NCBI RefSeq assembly: GCF_000379685.1
Contig: NZ_KB903283.1
Coordinates: 210,819 to 274,818, forward strand
Reading direction: 5' to 3'
From: Catelliglobosispora koreensis DSM 44566
GTDB lineage: Bacteria > Actinomycetota > Actinomycetes > Mycobacteriales > Micromonosporaceae
Length of the DNA stretch: 64,000 nucleotides
Shown here in pieces: positions 1 to 8,704 of this stretch (position 1 is its first letter; each line of letters starts with the position of its first letter). A program made the translations under genes and the position numbers. Under the pieces are notes generated by a model. The model did not search any database, had not been told where the DNA came from, and saw only the letters and a program-made list of their open reading frames with translations.

Positions 1-861
1 GGGGATCGTCGCTCCGGCGTCAGGGCCCACCTCACCCCAGTACAACGTGTTGCCAGAAAGCTTGTCGACCCACACGCGGTAAGGATTGCGTACCCCCATG
101 ATGTAGATTTCCGGCTTCGTGCCGGAAGTTCCTTGGGGGAAAAGGTTTCCCGCCGGGATGGTGTACGTCCCGTTGCTCTCCGGGTGAATACGGTTGATCT
201 TTCCGCGCAAATCGTTGGTGTTGCCTGAGGTTCGCTGCGCGTCATATTGCGCGTCGCGTGACGTGCGTTCGTCGATCGGTGCCATGCCCGCCGAGTCCCC
301 GCCGGAGTTGGTGTTGTCGCCGACCGCGAAGTACAGATTGTTGTTGCTGTCCCACGTCATCGAACCCGCTGAGTGGCAACACAAGCGCCGTTCCGTGGGC
401 CACTCGATAATCATGTCCTCACTGGCTGGATCCAGCACGTTGGTGGTGGGATTGAACGTGAACCGGGAGATCCGGTTGACCAGCGGCGTGACCGCCGGTG
501 AGTAGAACAGATAGACCCACCGGTTGGAAGAGAACTGCGGATGCAGGGTGATGCCGATCAGCCCGTCTTCGAACCGCGCGTCAAGCGAGAGGGTGAGCGC
601 GACCGTCGTGCTTGCCGTCGCCGGGTTGTAGAGCCGCACCTGGCCACCGCCAGAGCTGGTGCCCCGGTTGATGTAGAGGACCTTGCCATCGGGAAGCACC
701 GATAGCTCGATCGGCTCCCCCATCGACAGCCCGCCGTCGAGCTTGACCTTCTCGAACGAACTCGTGGGCGGCGGGGCCGCCGCGGCAGGAGCGGAAAGCG
801 GTGCCACCAGTAAGGCGGCAGCCGTAATGAGGGCAGCTAAGGCGGCCCGTATTCTTGGCAT
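1..861 (-). CDS. PQQ-dependent sugar dehydrogenase-like secreted protein, 3' end outside window
   Basis: The frame is open from the ATG at 861 to the left edge, giving 287 codons with no stop. Residues 1-28 form a Sec signal peptide (MPRIRAALAALITAAALL, then an alanine-rich c-region ending AAA). The mature part reads like a glucose/sorbosone dehydrogenase beta-propeller: GLIGITLHPQF, ISRFTFNP, HSAGSMTWDSNNNLYFAVGD, GKINRIHPE and GVRNPYRVWVD are family landmarks. Known members oxidise sugars in the periplasm or outside the cell using PQQ, but many actinomycete members carry extra C-terminal domains (PKD, carbohydrate binding) and have no proven cofactor. The C-terminus is not visible, so such domains cannot be judged. 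A GGGAG-like Shine-Dalgarno lies just upstream. The gene is divergent from the DUF6891 gene. The fold and family are likely; the substrate is unknown. Confidence 0.82.
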   Translation of the reverse strand, partial: MPRIRAALAALITAAALLVAPLSAPAAAAPPPTSSFEKVKLDGGLSMGEPIELSVLPDGKVLYINRGTSSGGGQVRLYNPATASTTVALTLSLDARFEDGLIGITLHPQFSSNRWVYLFYSPAVTPLVNRISRFTFNPTTNVLDPASEDMIIEWPTERRLCCHSAGSMTWDSNNNLYFAVGDNTNSGGDSAGMAPIDERTSRDAQYDAQRTSGNTNDLRGKINRIHPESNGTYTIPAGNLFPQGTSGTKPEIYIMGVRNPYRVWVDKLSGNTLYWGEVGPDAGATIP

Positions 862-1026
862 GGCTCACTCCCGGAAGAGGTATTGCCGGGCCGCCGATAC
901 CCGGTGAAGGGTGCTGTCGTGTTTAGAGGGTGGCGGTCATATTAATTCCCACCGATCAAAAGTTTCTAGTGTTGGTTCCGAACTTTTTTCTGATCTAGCA
1001 AAAGTGGAATGCGCTAAGGTGCCGGC

Positions 1027-1695
1027 ATGACTTCGTGGCGCTTCAACGAACGGCCCGGCAGCCTGTCGTTGCCCGACTTCGGTTTGACTCCGGAAACGCA
1101 GGAAGAGCTGACCGAGCGCATTTGGACTCGGCTCACCATGGGCGATGACGATGCAGACGACTTCGTCGAGACGGAAACCGGCGAGTGGGAAGACCTCAGC
1201 GACGATCAGCTCCGCCAGGCCTTCAATGAACTGCATCGCGCACGGTTGCTTCAGCAGGCCGAGTGGGCTGACGAACAGCCACGCACCAATCTCGACAGTG
1301 CCTTCGAGGAGCTGACCGAGGCGGGAATCATCGCCCGGATGAACTTCACCTGCTGCGGCACCTGCGGGACAGCCGAGATCGATGAGGAGCGCGACGAGTC
1401 CCGTCATTGGCGCGGTTATGTCTTCTTCCACCAGCAGGACACCGAGACGCTGGTGCAGGAGGGTTACGTCTACCTCAACTACGGCATCTTCACCCCTGAA
1501 GACTTCGACGAAGATGCCTACGAGAAACTGTCCGATGAGGACAAGCAGGCCATCTACCTAGCGGATCACAAAGCCGTCATCGAAGACGACGTCGTTCCCC
1601 GGCTGGCCCGTCATGGCCTGGATGTCGAGTGGGACGGTAACCACCGCACGCGGATTCTGCTGCGCAACGCGCAGTGGTACATGCCGCTGGCTTAA
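1027..1695 (+). CDS. DUF6891 family protein
   Basis: This is a 222-residue, strongly acidic, soluble protein without a signal peptide or membrane segment. The region MNFTCCGTCGTAEIDEE (about residues 102-118), followed by WRGYVFFHQQDTE and LNYG, is characteristic of DUF6891, a cytoplasmic actinomycete family with no assigned function. The CCGTCG cluster could bind a metal or form disulfides, but that is inference. The ATG at 1027 follows TAAGGT (1015-1020) by only six bases and there is no Shine-Dalgarno, so the mRNA is probably leaderless. The stop overlaps the stop of the convergent nitroreductase gene by four bases. Confidence 0.8.
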   Translation: MTSWRFNERPGSLSLPDFGLTPETQEELTERIWTRLTMGDDDADDFVETETGEWEDLSDDQLRQAFNELHRARLLQQAEWADEQPRTNLDSAFEELTEAGIIARMNFTCCGTCGTAEIDEERDESRHWRGYVFFHQQDTETLVQEGYVYLNYGIFTPEDFDEDAYEKLSDEDKQAIYLADHKAVIEDDVVPRLARHGLDVEWDGNHRTRILLRNAQWYMPLA

Positions 1696-2150
1696 GCGTC
1701 GCGGGGCTCGAAGATGACGACGGCCGTTTCGCCAGAGCGGCGTGCGGCGTAACTGTCTAGGTTGGCGTCGATTTCACTCCAGCGTTGCCACAGGCGAACG
1801 CGCTCCTGGCCGCGGGCGGCTCGAGCCGTTATGGCCCGCGGTCCGTCAGCCGTTTCAATCGTCGCCTGCGGGTTGGCTCTGAGATTGAGCCACCAGGCTG
1901 GTTCGGCTTCGCCCCAGCCATTCATCGCCATCGTGACGAAGTTGGGGCCGTCTTCGTAGTAGCCGACCATGACGCTGCGCTCCTGCCCGGTGCGGCGCCC
2001 AATTGTCGTCAGGCGCAGGGTGCCGTAGTTGTTTCCCTTCGGGCGCCCGAGCCCCAGCTTGCCGCCCGTGAAGCGATATATCCCACGGTGCACCGCCCAG
2101 GCCAGCCGAATGAACCAGCGAGGCGGCAGCCATGCTTTGCTGTTAGCCAT
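1692..2150 (-). CDS. Deazaflavin (F420)-dependent nitroreductase family protein, DDN-like
   Basis: This 152-residue protein belongs to the DDN/Rv3547-type nitroreductase family. These are split-barrel enzymes that use reduced F420 to reduce quinones, nitro compounds or similar acceptors. Family landmarks visible are NNYGTLRLTTIGRRTGQERS, VMVGYYEDG, FVTMAMNGWGE and PAWWLNLRANPQATIE. I chose the ATG at 2150 (MANSKAW) over the upstream GTG at 2177. A convincing promoter (TTGACG, 17-base spacer, TACATT) lies between them and ends six bases before the ATG, which implies a leaderless transcript. The longer start would sit inside that promoter. Residues WFIRLAWAVHRGIYRFTGGKLG form the amphipathic N-terminal helix common in this family. 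The natural substrate is unknown. Confidence 0.86.
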   Translation of the reverse strand: MANSKAWLPPRWFIRLAWAVHRGIYRFTGGKLGLGRPKGNNYGTLRLTTIGRRTGQERSVMVGYYEDGPNFVTMAMNGWGEAEPAWWLNLRANPQATIETADGPRAITARAARGQERVRLWQRWSEIDANLDSYAARRSGETAVVIFEPRDA

Positions 2151-2156
2151 GCGCCC

Positions 2157-2185
2157 AATGTAAGCTTTCTTTGACACGACGTCAA
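2157..2185 (-). promoter_or_regulatory. Sigma-70-type promoter of the DDN-like nitroreductase gene
   Basis: Reading the minus strand, TTGACG (2185-2180) is followed by a 17-base spacer and TACATT (2162-2157). The ATG begins six bases after the -10 box, so a transcript starting at the usual +1 would have almost no leader. This is the cleanest consensus-like promoter I found in the window. Confidence 0.6.
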
Positions 2186-2259
2186 TAATTTCTTACCTCC
2201 GCCGCTACGAAAAGGCACTACCGTACGATCTGCTCATCGCCGCTCACGGGAGGAATATC

Positions 2260-2601
2260 GTGCACAGCACCGCAGGACGCTGGTTCCGCTACGCCGCCAT
2301 CGCTGAAACCGTCTCCTGGGTCGGGCTGCTCATCGGGATGTTCTTCAAGTACATCGCCGTACACAACGACATCGGCGTGTACATCTTTGGCCGCGTGCAC
2401 GGAGCGATGTTCGTGTTCTATGGGGTCACGATGTTGTGGGCAGCGCGAGTGCACCGCTGGAGTTTCTTGCGTCTGGCACTGGGCGGTGCGGCGTCCATTC
2501 CCCCGTTTCTCGGCCTCATCTTCGAACGGTGGATCGACCGCAAGGTGGCCGCCGAGTCGGTCCCGGCCGCACCCGTCGCCGCGCCAGCCGCCGTCGGCTA
2601 G
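2260..2601 (+). CDS. DUF3817 domain membrane protein
   Basis: This 113-residue integral membrane protein has three predicted helices: YAAIAETVSWVGLLIGMFF, VHGAMFVFYGVTMLWAARV and LRLALGGAASIPPFLGLIF. The ET-SW-GLL start and the GxxHG motif in the second helix are typical of DUF3817, a small actinobacterial membrane family of unknown role. The GTG at 2260 is supported by a GGGAGGA Shine-Dalgarno six to seven bases upstream. The tail is alanine/proline rich. The last four bases overlap the 3' end of the convergent PcfJ-like gene. Confidence 0.85.
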   Translation: MHSTAGRWFRYAAIAETVSWVGLLIGMFFKYIAVHNDIGVYIFGRVHGAMFVFYGVTMLWAARVHRWSFLRLALGGAASIPPFLGLIFERWIDRKVAAESVPAAPVAAPAAVG

Positions 2602-5396
2602 CGGACGGCGCGGGACCAGAGCACCGGCCAGGTGGTGTGGCGCAACCATGAGGCCGGCAGGAGCAAACCGCGCTCAGCGAGCTGTTCCCAGAAGCGGTCC
2701 CTGTGGGCACCGAGCTCGCCCGCGTCGGGCCAGGACGCCTGCCAGCCCTCGTCATCCAGTGTCGTGGCCGGATAGCCCGGCACGGAAACCTTGCGCGGGA
2801 CCGTAATCGCGACAGTCGCGCCGTGGCCGGGCAACCCGCCCCAGGAAGTGACGGCCAGGGCGGCCGCTTTGATGATGGCCGCGTGCGGGCGAGCCGCGAT
2901 GGCTTGCGCCAAGGCGTGATCGTCGTGGCCGACGAGCAGGCCGAGGGAACGCCGCAACCGAAGGGCCACAAGGTGTGCGGTCCGGGCAGGGGCGATGTGG
3001 GGCAGGCGGGACAGGATGCGCAGGTACCCGGGGAGCGGCGCGTCGGTGAACAGGGGCGCCAGCCGGTCCACATCGGACGGATGCTCTGCGGCCACGGCCT
3101 GCTGGAACGGGCGGATCGCCGTCGCGGCCCACACGTCAGCGAGGGCGTCTTGCACCGCAAGGGTTTTGCCCAGGATGCCCGCGAGACTAGTCAGCGATTC
3201 ACGCCTGAGGGCGGTCATCGTGTCGAAAGGGTTCGGGCGAGGCTCAGCGATCGACGCCATGGTCCGCAGTGCGGCTTGCGCCGAAGCTTCCGCCATCGCG
3301 CGCTTTGCCGTCTCCTGAAGCGATTCGCCGAGACTGCGTGTCAGCCTGACCGCCGGTGAGCGTCCCGCACCAGCCGCGGGGCGTTCCCAGATCTCCCGAA
3401 CCGCTGGCTTCACCATCGTGGCCGGCACCGCCAGGCTGCTTGCCCAGCTTCGGGTTTGCCGGGTCAAGATAGCGTCAGCGTCACCGTTGAACCGGCCCTT
3501 GATTTCTTCGACGTGCCAGCCGTGTGCTGACGGGCGCAGTTCGGCGTTGGCCACAAGCGATCCGTCTTCGGTTCGCAAGGCGACGAGAGCGGCCCGCCCG
3601 TCCCGGGCCGCTTCCTGATAACCAGGCCCGGCAATGCAGTTGCCCATGTAGTCAGCCCACTCAGCGAGCTGCCTGCCGTTGCGCGCGATCTCGATCCGGG
3701 CCCCGGTTCCGGGCAACACGGTCGCGTCCGCATCGGCCACTTCAGCGGGGACGGTGAACACACCAGTTAGCGACTCCGTCATCGCGGCGGTTTCCAGCAA
3801 CCCGGCTACCAGTTCTTCCCAGCCGCGAGGCCGGCGCGGCACCCTCCCGCCAAGTTCGGTCAGTTGTGCCGTCGCGGCGGCCGCCAGAGCGATCGAGTCG
3901 TAACGCGGCACGAGCGGTTCGGGCGGGCCGAACAGGTTGGGTTCAGCATCGGGAAACTCAGCGCGGTAAGAGATCTTCGCCGCGGCGAGCCCACTGAGCT
4001 GAGCTAGCGCGTCGGCTAGCTCGGCATACCAGAGAAGGTCGCCAACAGTCTCACCGTCGCCGGGCCGTTCGCACAGCGGATCTTTGGCAATGCCAGCCGT
4101 GAGGGGACGCTGATTCCAGGCAGGCACGCGGTCAGGCGACAGGTAGCCGACTTTGGCGCGCCAATCGGCAAGCGAACTATCCGCCCACTCGCCCAGGCCC
4201 GGCGACACGGGCTCCCACGGATCGCCGAACAGATAGAACAGATCGGTGCACCCTTGCATGGCGGCATAGGCGTAGTCGCTCGCGAACGCCATCCGCGACC
4301 GTTCAAACGTCAAGTCGCGTGGACCGCGGCGCTGCGCCCGGCGGTAGATGTCACGCAGGTGCGATCCCGGACGGGCGGGCAGACCGGACAGGCCAGGAAT
4401 TTGCCGCGCTGACAGCGCTGCCTCGTGCTGCGTCATGCCACCGGCCACAGCTTCGATTTCGTGCCAATGCTTGGCCAAAGCCGTTTCGGCATCGGTGTCA
4501 ACGGCGCTGACCGCGAGCCGGGCCAAGACAGTGGCGGCCTGTGCGTCGTGCAGCACTCTGTTGGCTTTGGTAAGCCAGAACGCCGGCGACGGCTTCCAGA
4601 GGGCGATTTGCGAGAACGTGGCTTTGGAACCAAGCTCGGCACTAACCCGTTGGCGCAGTTCATCTTCCGCGTAGTGAGCGTTGCGGGCGAGGATGTCTTC
4701 CAGTCGCGACTGCTTGACCTGTGACGCGGCAAGCCGTTGCCTGCGCTGACTGTTAGCCACCTGGGTGCACACCTGTGCCCACAGGTCTTTGACGAGGCTT
4801 AGCCGGCGCGGACCTGGCACGGCTTCCAGCACCACGGCGAAATGGGCGCCCGTGACGGAGGCCAGGCCCGCGGGAAAGGGCTCGACTCCCGAGGGCGCTT
4901 GCCAGGCCACCACGTCGGCGAGTTGTTCTGGCCCAAGGACATCGCTGGCCGCGACGGCAAGCCGCAAGGCCGCCCAGCGGTGCTCGGCGACCGCCGCGTG
5001 CGCGGCGGCGCCGAGGGGCTTGGTCGCGTCAGGGCCAAAGAGGGACACCAGCACGGCTTCCCTGGGGCCAAGACGGTCAGACAGCCCTGCTTCAAGTGCG
5101 GCGAGCATGGCGTCGCGGCGGTCACCGGCGCCACCTTCAGTGCGGGCCGACTCGATCCCGTCACCGAGGCCGAGCCCGGCCCCTGCCACGACCGGTCCGT
5201 GCGCGGCGATCAGGCTGGCGAGCTCGGTCAGCGCCCGGGCGAGCGCAGTGTCCACAGTGGACACTAGTCCGACGGCGACTGGCGTGCCGGGCGGGAGGTT
5301 GAGGGCTGCCGCGTCGCCAGGAATGCCCGCCGGATCAAAGGCCCACATGCCCGTGCCCGGTCCGGGGACGATCCCGCCCGCTAGCCGCAAAGTCAC
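2598..5396 (-). CDS. Large PcfJ-like protein of unknown function
   Basis: This is a 932-residue soluble protein without signal peptide or membrane helix. The only part I can relate to a known family is residues about 575-645: LAEWADYMGNCIAG, then ALVALRTEDGSLVANAELR, then HVEEIKGRFNGDA. That spacing (a Cys-containing turn, a hydrophobic strand, a Glu, and a final G-x-N) resembles PcfJ-like proteins linked to conjugative or mobile elements. The rest is alanine-rich and helical. The GTG start at 5396 lies six bases after CAGAAT with no Shine-Dalgarno. The gene stands alone between a convergent small membrane protein and a transporter terminator. The PcfJ relation is a motif-level inference; an actinomycete-specific hypothetical is the safe description. 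Confidence 0.7.
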   Translation of the reverse strand: MTLRLAGGIVPGPGTGMWAFDPAGIPGDAAALNLPPGTPVAVGLVSTVDTALARALTELASLIAAHGPVVAGAGLGLGDGIESARTEGGAGDRRDAMLAALEAGLSDRLGPREAVLVSLFGPDATKPLGAAAHAAVAEHRWAALRLAVAASDVLGPEQLADVVAWQAPSGVEPFPAGLASVTGAHFAVVLEAVPGPRRLSLVKDLWAQVCTQVANSQRRQRLAASQVKQSRLEDILARNAHYAEDELRQRVSAELGSKATFSQIALWKPSPAFWLTKANRVLHDAQAATVLARLAVSAVDTDAETALAKHWHEIEAVAGGMTQHEAALSARQIPGLSGLPARPGSHLRDIYRRAQRRGPRDLTFERSRMAFASDYAYAAMQGCTDLFYLFGDPWEPVSPGLGEWADSSLADWRAKVGYLSPDRVPAWNQRPLTAGIAKDPLCERPGDGETVGDLLWYAELADALAQLSGLAAAKISYRAEFPDAEPNLFGPPEPLVPRYDSIALAAAATAQLTELGGRVPRRPRGWEELVAGLLETAAMTESLTGVFTVPAEVADADATVLPGTGARIEIARNGRQLAEWADYMGNCIAGPGYQEAARDGRAALVALRTEDGSLVANAELRPSAHGWHVEEIKGRFNGDADAILTRQTRSWASSLAVPATMVKPAVREIWERPAAGAGRSPAVRLTRSLGESLQETAKRAMAEASAQAALRTMASIAEPRPNPFDTMTALRRESLTSLAGILGKTLAVQDALADVWAATAIRPFQQAVAAEHPSDVDRLAPLFTDAPLPGYLRILSRLPHIAPARTAHLVALRLRRSLGLLVGHDDHALAQAIAARPHAAIIKAAALAVTSWGGLPGHGATVAITVPRKVSVPGYPATTLDDEGWQASWPDAGELGAHRDRFWEQLAERGLLLPASWLRHTTWPVLWSRAVR

Positions 5397-5408
5397 CCGT
5401 TGATTCTG

Positions 5409-5444
5409 CCGTGCGCGGGCCGTTTTGTAACGGCCCGCGCACGG
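5409..5444. terminator. Long perfect hairpin, terminator of the ABC exporter operon
   Basis: A 16-base stem (CCGTGCGCGGGCCGTT and its exact complement) closes a four-base loop at 5425-5428. It lies five bases beyond the stop of the minus-strand ABC permease gene and 13 bases upstream of the PcfJ-like start. There is no long U tract, as is usual in actinomycetes. Confidence 0.75.
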
Positions 5445-5449
5445 TCTCG

Positions 5450-7822
5450 TTATTCGGTGCGCAAAGCGGTCGCGGTACGGGTGCGGGCCGCCCAGCCAGC
5501 GGGCAACAGCGATCCGGCGACGGCAATGACCAGTCCCCCGAGCCCGAAGAGCACCAGCTGTCCCGGTTCATAGATGTTCACGACCGCGTCGGGCAGCGTG
5601 AACCCGGTGACCCTGCCCATCTCGCCGATGACAAGCCGCTGCAGCAACACTCCTGCCGGCGCACCGATCGCGCCACCGATGAGCCCGGTGACGACGACCG
5701 ACGCGATCACCATGCTGATGGTTTGCTTCGGTGTCATGCCAAGTGCTTTGTGGACACCGAGATCGTGAACCCGTTCGCGGGTCTCCAACACCACCATGTT
5801 CAGCACGCCCAGGGCCGCGACGGTGACGAGCAGGACGGTCAGCAAGGCTGCCAAGGCGTTGACGATGACGATGAATTCCGCGGTGTCATCCTCAGCCGGC
5901 ATCGCGTGAGCTTCCACTCCGGACAGTGCCGTGTTGAGGTCCGCGACGTAGCTGTTCACGTCGGTGCCTGGCTTGAGCGTGACGTTGTACTCCGTCCCGC
6001 GCAGTTCAGCCTCGGTGCCCGCGAGTGTGCCGGCGTGAGTCACGATCTCCATCCCCATGTCTTCAGGGTTGAAGGCCTCGCCCACGATCCGCACCGTGAT
6101 CTGTGTGTTGTGGACGGTCAGCACGACGGAGTCGCCCACCTTGGTGTGCGTCGCGGTCAGGAACGGCGTGGACACCACGATTTCACCAGCGCCGGTGATG
6201 AACCTGCCAGCGACCATCTGGTACGCGCCAGCGGCACTGTTGCCAGTAAAGGCCGAAACACCCAGCGGATCGGCGATTCCGGCCACACTGACTTCGGTCT
6301 CGGTCGAGCTGTGGTATCCAGCGGTGCCGGCCTGTGCGGCGATGGCTTTGACGACCGCGGCATGGTCTATCTCCGGTGGCTTCCCGCCCGGGCCGGGTCC
6401 GCCGCCCGGTGGTGGTCCTGACTGCGACATCGGGCGTCCCGGCAACACGACCACGTCGCCGTGTGACTCCGTTGCCTGCACCTGATTGAGCGAAGACCCG
6501 AGGCCGACCGAGAACGTCGCGGCAGCCGCGCCAAAGGCGATGGCCGCGACAATCGTGGCCGACCGCAGGACTCTGGCGAACGGGTAGGCCAAGCCGAGCG
6601 TCATCGGGCGCGGCAGGGGCAGCCGGGCACTGAGCCGTGAGGCCCACTGCCCCCGGCCGGGTCCCGGTGTGCGGCCGACAGCGAGCACCTCTACCGTGCG
6701 CAACCTTCCGGCCCGCGCGGCCGCGGCCCACGCGGTCAATGCCACCACGGCTAGCGCTCCGGCCAGCACGGCGACGTTGACCCAAGGCGTGACACCACTA
6801 TCGGAGGTGCCGTAGACCCGGTTCGTATCCGACAGCACAGCCAACGCGAGAATGTTCCCCGCGACCATGCCCAGGGCCGCGCCCACGATGGCCGGGATGA
6901 GCGCCTGAACCGTATAGGCCCGCACCACTTGTGCCGGCGTGAAACCGAGCGCCTTGAGGATGCCGATGCGGTGGGTGCCCGTGCTGACCGCGCCAGCGAT
7001 GACGTTGCCGATGATGAGCACGGCCATGAGCACGCCGAGCGCACCGAAGGCGAGCAGGAACGGCACCAGCAGCACCGTGTTGCCGGCGCTGTGCAGTTTC
7101 GTGGTGAGCCAGGAACGCGTGCCGGTCATCGCCTCAGCCGGGACGCTCGCCTGCACAGCGGCACGGGCCGCGTCGACATCGGCCGTGGTATCCGGCTTAG
7201 CCAGGCGATAGAGCATCTGGTACCCCACGGGTGCGCCCGCGGCCGCCAGAGTCTCGATCTGCTCCGGTATAACCCATCCGCCAGCGGTCTCGCTGACGGT
7301 GCGGGCTATGCCAACGACCGTCAGCGTGGGGCTGCCCGGCAGATCCGGAAGGGTCAGCCGGCTGGCCAGCTTGGGCACCATCCCTGGCGGCATCCGGCCA
7401 TCGTTGTTGAGCACGATCTCGCCCGCGGCGGCGACCCAGCGGCCGTCGGTCAGCGTGACGGCGTCCACTGACCCACCCTGAGCCGTCCTGCCCGCGATCG
7501 TGATAGGCGGCAGTTTTCGGCTGCGGTCAGTCTCCGGCGTCACCGTCGCTGTGCGGAAGGGACCCGCCGACGCGACGATGCCGCTCGCGTTAGCGGTCGC
7601 TGAAAGCTGTGCCGCCGTTGCCTTTCCGGCGTCGAATTGAGCTGTCAGATGTGCCCCGTTCTGTTGGGCGAAAGCCCGCTCGAACGGCGCGCTTGAGGCC
7701 ACCATGAGCGATCCCCCGAGCACCGCCGACGTCACGGCCATCATGACGACAAGTCCAATCACGACGGTCTGGACCCGGCGTCGCCCGACCCCCGAGCGGA
7801 CTACCTTTCCGAGTGCACTCAC
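5450..7822 (-). CDS. ABC transporter permease, FtsX/MacB type with duplicated core
   Basis: This 790-residue membrane protein has an N-terminal helix (VVIGLVVMMAVTSAVLGGSLMVAS), a large extracytoplasmic domain, an FtsX block with three helices (about residues 245-365), a second anchor near residue 420, a second extracytoplasmic domain and a C-terminal FtsX block. The last contains LNMVVLETRERVHDLGVHKALGM, the contact loop with the ATPase. The second outer domain starts with a Gly/Pro-rich stretch (SGPPPGGGPGPGGKPPE). Proteins of this type move lipids, peptides or antibiotics or act as mechanotransducers rather than importers. The GTG start overlaps the stop of the ATPase gene (GTGA), so the two are translationally coupled. 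The operon is divergent from a two-component system that probably controls it. Confidence 0.9.
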   Translation of the reverse strand: MSALGKVVRSGVGRRRVQTVVIGLVVMMAVTSAVLGGSLMVASSAPFERAFAQQNGAHLTAQFDAGKATAAQLSATANASGIVASAGPFRTATVTPETDRSRKLPPITIAGRTAQGGSVDAVTLTDGRWVAAAGEIVLNNDGRMPPGMVPKLASRLTLPDLPGSPTLTVVGIARTVSETAGGWVIPEQIETLAAAGAPVGYQMLYRLAKPDTTADVDAARAAVQASVPAEAMTGTRSWLTTKLHSAGNTVLLVPFLLAFGALGVLMAVLIIGNVIAGAVSTGTHRIGILKALGFTPAQVVRAYTVQALIPAIVGAALGMVAGNILALAVLSDTNRVYGTSDSGVTPWVNVAVLAGALAVVALTAWAAAARAGRLRTVEVLAVGRTPGPGRGQWASRLSARLPLPRPMTLGLAYPFARVLRSATIVAAIAFGAAAATFSVGLGSSLNQVQATESHGDVVVLPGRPMSQSGPPPGGGPGPGGKPPEIDHAAVVKAIAAQAGTAGYHSSTETEVSVAGIADPLGVSAFTGNSAAGAYQMVAGRFITGAGEIVVSTPFLTATHTKVGDSVVLTVHNTQITVRIVGEAFNPEDMGMEIVTHAGTLAGTEAELRGTEYNVTLKPGTDVNSYVADLNTALSGVEAHAMPAEDDTAEFIVIVNALAALLTVLLVTVAALGVLNMVVLETRERVHDLGVHKALGMTPKQTISMVIASVVVTGLIGGAIGAPAGVLLQRLVIGEMGRVTGFTLPDAVVNIYEPGQLVLFGLGGLVIAVAGSLLPAGWAARTRTATALRTE

Positions 7823-8508
7823 CGCACATCCCCCGAAACGACCATGCCGGTATCGTTGGCGACCCTGCCGTCGACGAGCTGAATCGTCCGCGTGGCACAG
7901 GTTTGCGCCAGCGCCAGATCGTGCGTCACCAAGACGATGGTCTGCCCGTCGGCGTGCAGGTCTTTGAGCAGTTGCTGCACGTCTTCGCCCGAAGCCGTGT
8001 CCAGGGCACCGGTTGGCTCGTCGGCCAGCAGCAGCGCGGGCCGGTTCATCAGCGCTCTGGCCACGGCGACACGCTGCCTCTCCCCGCCGGAAAGCCTTCC
8101 GGGATAAGCCTTCGCGTGCCGCTGAACGCCGAGCGCGTTGAGCAGCTCAGCGGCGCGCCGTTGCGCCTCGGAACGTGACATGCCCGCCAGTTGAGCCGGC
8201 AGCATGACATTGTCGGCGACGGTCAGATCGTCGAGCAGATTGAAGAACTGAAATACCATGCCGATCTTGGCGCGGCGGTACTTGGCCGAGCCCGCTTCGC
8301 CCAGCTGATCAACGCGCACGCCATCGACACTCACCGTTCCATTGGTCGGCTTGTCTAGGCCGGCGATCAGATTCAGCAGGGTAGATTTTCCGCTGCCGGA
8401 CGGGCCAAGGATGGCGACCGCCTCCCCAGGGGCGATCTTTAGCGACACGTTGTCCAGTGCGGGCGGGCCCTCGTCGTAGCGGCGGCTCACGTCACCTAGC
8501 TCGATCAC
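7819..8508 (-). CDS. ABC transporter ATP-binding protein, LolD/MacB type
   Basis: This 229-residue ATPase is complete. Walker A GPSGSGKST is at 35-43, a Q-loop at FQFFNLLDDLT, signature LSGGERQRV from 139, and Walker B LLLADE at 159-164 followed by PTGALD, with the switch histidine in LVTHD. The sequence is of the LolD/MacB/BceA class that pairs with FtsX-type permeases, and its permease overlaps it downstream. The GTG start has an AAGGAGAG Shine-Dalgarno. The neighbouring histidine kinase/response regulator pair on the opposite strand suggests induction by a cell-envelope stress or an exported compound; the substrate cannot be read from the sequence. Confidence 0.93.
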   Translation of the reverse strand: MIELGDVSRRYDEGPPALDNVSLKIAPGEAVAILGPSGSGKSTLLNLIAGLDKPTNGTVSVDGVRVDQLGEAGSAKYRRAKIGMVFQFFNLLDDLTVADNVMLPAQLAGMSRSEAQRRAAELLNALGVQRHAKAYPGRLSGGERQRVAVARALMNRPALLLADEPTGALDTASGEDVQQLLKDLHADGQTIVLVTHDLALAQTCATRTIQLVDGRVANDTGMVVSGDVR

Positions 8509-8704
8509 TTTTCTCTCCTTCGATGTCGGACGCCACTGAACCTAGATCCGCTCAGGCACACAGCGCGTCCACAGCCGGAGCTATATCGGGTACCGCTCGG
8601 GGATGAAGAACCCTGGCGTCATCCTTGCGATGTAGTCCAGCGATGTAGGCCACCCCCGCAGTCAGGCTGATGCCGCAGGGCGCGACGTTAGGCACAATGG
8701 GCCG

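Noticed and set aside
581..868. 95-residue ORF on the minus strand at the left edge
   Set aside because: It is the wrong frame of the partial sugar dehydrogenase gene, whose own frame (1-861) has a signal peptide and family motifs.
4765..5403. 212-residue Ala/Ser-rich ORF antisense to the PcfJ-like gene
   Set aside because: Low-complexity composition typical of antisense frames in GC-rich DNA; no Shine-Dalgarno or homology pattern.
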